Of a stretch of DNA of 64,000 nucleotides, positions 62,761-64,000 are shown in pieces (the stretch's first letter is position 1; each line of letters opens with the position of its first letter). The stretch is from Pseudoalteromonas sp049257235 (GTDB taxonomy: Bacteria > Pseudomonadota > Gammaproteobacteria > Enterobacterales > Alteromonadaceae). The stretch covers positions 248,001 to 312,000 of the forward strand of contig NZ_JBMMUF010000003.1 in the NCBI RefSeq assembly GCF_049257235.1. The letters are read 5' to 3'. The notes under the pieces are model-generated. The model was not told the DNA's origin. It saw nothing but the letters and a program-made list of their open reading frames with translations, and did no database searches. A program made the translations under genes and the position numbers.

Positions 62761-63319
62761 TATTAAATTCAGCTATTAATTCTTGTGTCTCATATAAAGG
62801 TAACCCCATCACCGCAAAATAGCTACCGCTGAGGTGAGTTACAAAAGCACCTGCACGCCCTTGTATTCCATAGCCTCCGGCTTTATCGAGTGGCTCTTGA
62901 GTATGCCAGTAGGCGGTAATTTCATCGTCACTGAGCGGCTTAAAGGTAACGTCGGTGGTCACCACTTTACTCATGGTCTTGTGTGTTGATGATAAAGCTA
63001 TGGCTGTTAACACTTGATGAGTGCGCCCACTTAACTGTTTCATCATACGTTGAAAGTCTTCAAAATCAGTCGGTTTACCCATGATGTGATTGTCATACAC
63101 AACGACAGTGTCACTGCCTAACACGGGACGATCCTCATATCCCATCGCCACACCAGTTTCCGCTTTTAAACGCGCAAGGCGCTCAACGAGTTGTCGCGCT
63201 GATTCATTTTCGAAGGGTGTTTCATCGGCATCGACACTAAATTGCACAAACTCGATGCCAAGTTGAGACAATAGCTCACGACGCCTAGGTGATTGCGACG
63301 CCAAATAAATTGCAGACAT
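62750..63319 (-). CDS. maf: Maf-family nucleotide pyrophosphatase
   Basis: This 189-residue enzyme hydrolyses nucleoside triphosphates such as dTTP/UTP to monophosphates. 'LASQSPRRRELLSQLG' is the conserved N-terminal loop, 'VLGSDTVVV' holds the metal Asp and 'KAGGYGIQGRAG' is the third motif. It lies between mreD and rng, the invariant mreBCD-maf-rng-yhdP order. Confidence 0.95.
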   Translation of the reverse strand: MSAIYLASQSPRRRELLSQLGIEFVQFSVDADETPFENESARQLVERLARLKAETGVAMGYEDRPVLGSDTVVVYDNHIMGKPTDFEDFQRMMKQLSGRTHQVLTAIALSSTHKTMSKVVTTDVTFKPLSDDEITAYWHTQEPLDKAGGYGIQGRAGAFVTHLSGSYFAVMGLPLYETQELIAEFNNEL

Positions 63320-63322
63320 GAC

Positions 63323-63799
63323 TTAACGGATCCGGAAGTGACGGCGGTACTTGCGCAGTAATAAAAATAGCCAAGGCCAACAAATTGCACCGGTAAGAAC
63401 GGGCCATAAATATTGTGGCGAAAAGTACACGTCCAATAAAAAGTGATGTAACCAAAATTGCAGCAAATGATGCAGTGCTAAAAACACAGCCGCCAGCATG
63501 GCTTGCTGCCAAATAGAAAAGTTTCTGAGCTTCTGATAGTTACTCGCCGTAATGTAGATGGTGATGGCATAGGTGAGCGAGTGCACACCCAGTGGTGAAC
63601 CCGTGGCTAAGTCAATCACTAGCCCCGTTACCCAAGCAGCCCCAATATTCACTCTATGAGGCAAAGCTAATGACCAATACATGAGTACCAATAATACCCA
63701 GTCAGGTCGAAAAGATTCCATCGAAATTGGCAACGGCATTAATGCCATAACAAGTGCACAGAAGATGCTCAATATGATCAGGAAGAAACGCCTACTCAT
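63323..63799 (-). CDS. mreD: Rod-shape-determining protein MreD
   Basis: This 158-residue inner-membrane protein has five to six helices, including 'FFLIILSIFCALVMALMPL' at the start, and belongs to the elongasome. 'RPDWVLLVLMYWSLALPHR' and 'GLVIDLATGSPLGVHSL' are the family signatures. It overlaps mreC by 8 bases and is 3 bases from maf. Confidence 0.95.
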   Translation of the reverse strand: MSRRFFLIILSIFCALVMALMPLPISMESFRPDWVLLVLMYWSLALPHRVNIGAAWVTGLVIDLATGSPLGVHSLTYAITIYITASNYQKLRNFSIWQQAMLAAVFLALHHLLQFWLHHFLLDVYFSPQYLWPVLTGAICWPWLFLLLRKYRRHFRIR

Positions 63800-64000
63800 C
63801 GATTTTTACCTCTGTTGGCGTTACCTGCTCAGTTAACACCACTAACAAGCGAACCCTGTCTAACTGGGCAACAGGTTGAGCATACACTTGCGCAAATGGT
63901 CGCCCTTCATCTCGGGTGATCTCGGTCACAACAGCCACAGGATACCCCTCAGGAAAGCGCTCTCCGAGACCTGAGCTCATCAACACGTCGCCGATGCGGA
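63792..64000 (-). CDS. mreC: Rod-shape-determining protein MreC (C-terminal part)
   Basis: Only the last 69 codons are inside the window; the gene runs on beyond the right edge with no stop. 'GLGERFPEGYPVAVVTEI' is the conserved end of the periplasmic beta domain, and 'VRLLVVL' near the C-terminus also fits. MreC lies upstream of MreD as expected. Confidence 0.92.
   Translation of the reverse strand, partial: RIGDVLMSSGLGERFPEGYPVAVVTEITRDEGRPFAQVYAQPVAQLDRVRLLVVLTEQVTPTEVKIDE

Overview
The window is a stretch of ordinary chromosome from a marine-type gammaproteobacterium, most probably of the order Alteromonadales (Pseudoalteromonas/Alteromonas-like). This rests on conserved gene orders (aroK-aroB-damX-dam-rpe-gph-trpS; rplM-rpsI-petABC-sspAB; zapE/zapG-degQ-degS; murA-ibaG-mlaBCDEF-yrbG-kdsDC-lptCAB-rpoN-hpf-ptsN-rapZ-npr; mreD-maf-rng-yhdP-tldD) and on small families typical of that group (DUF3802, DUF2970, DUF2750-like). 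A species cannot be named from the sequence alone. No rRNA, insertion sequence, prophage or CRISPR array is visible.

Layout. 1-4654: a minus-strand signalling cluster of a chemoreceptor, a PAS histidine kinase with two degenerate receiver domains, and a response regulator cut by the window edge. 4795-5321: a tRNA-Gly(GCC) array of two intact, identical tRNAs and three decayed tRNA-like repeat units behind a strong stable-RNA promoter. 5341-15032: a mixed, partly accessory region (orn, rsgA, psd, acetyltransferase, glutathione peroxidase, ppiC, GST-like, DUF2750-like, a recombinase-like protein without its active-site residues, a beta-propeller protein, phosphoribulokinase, speD, OsmC, DUF3802). 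15168-21076: arginine succinyltransferase genes astC-astA-astD, a HDOD protein and pabA. 21139-28262: trpS-gph-rpe, a small secreted protein, DUF2970, dam-damX-aroB-aroK. 28622-33760: sspAB, the cytochrome bc1 genes petABC, and rpsI-rplM. 34-38 kb: zapE and zapG (division/envelope), then the periplasmic proteases degQ and degS.

38.4-51 kb is an envelope block. MurA makes peptidoglycan precursor, Mla moves phospholipids between membranes, KdsD/KdsC make Kdo for LPS, and LptC/A/B carry LPS to the outer membrane. These run into rpoN, hpf and the nitrogen phosphotransferase genes ptsN-rapZ-npr. mgtE (magnesium) follows. 52.5-64 kb holds a glyoxalase-like protein, pmbA and tldD (peptide-modifying protease pair), darP (ribosome assembly), a nitrilase-family amidase, the giant AsmA-like lipid-transport protein YhdP, RNase G, Maf, MreD and the end of MreC. 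Many neighbours overlap by 1 or 4 bases (TAATG, ATGA), which indicates tight operons.

I found no clearly new multi-gene system. The most unusual items are the decayed tRNA-Gly repeats, a terminator-like hairpin inside the start of a DUF2970 gene that also overlaps dam, the recombinase-like gene lacking its active site, the kinase with dead receivers, and a palindromic operator-like site in the mgtE promoter.
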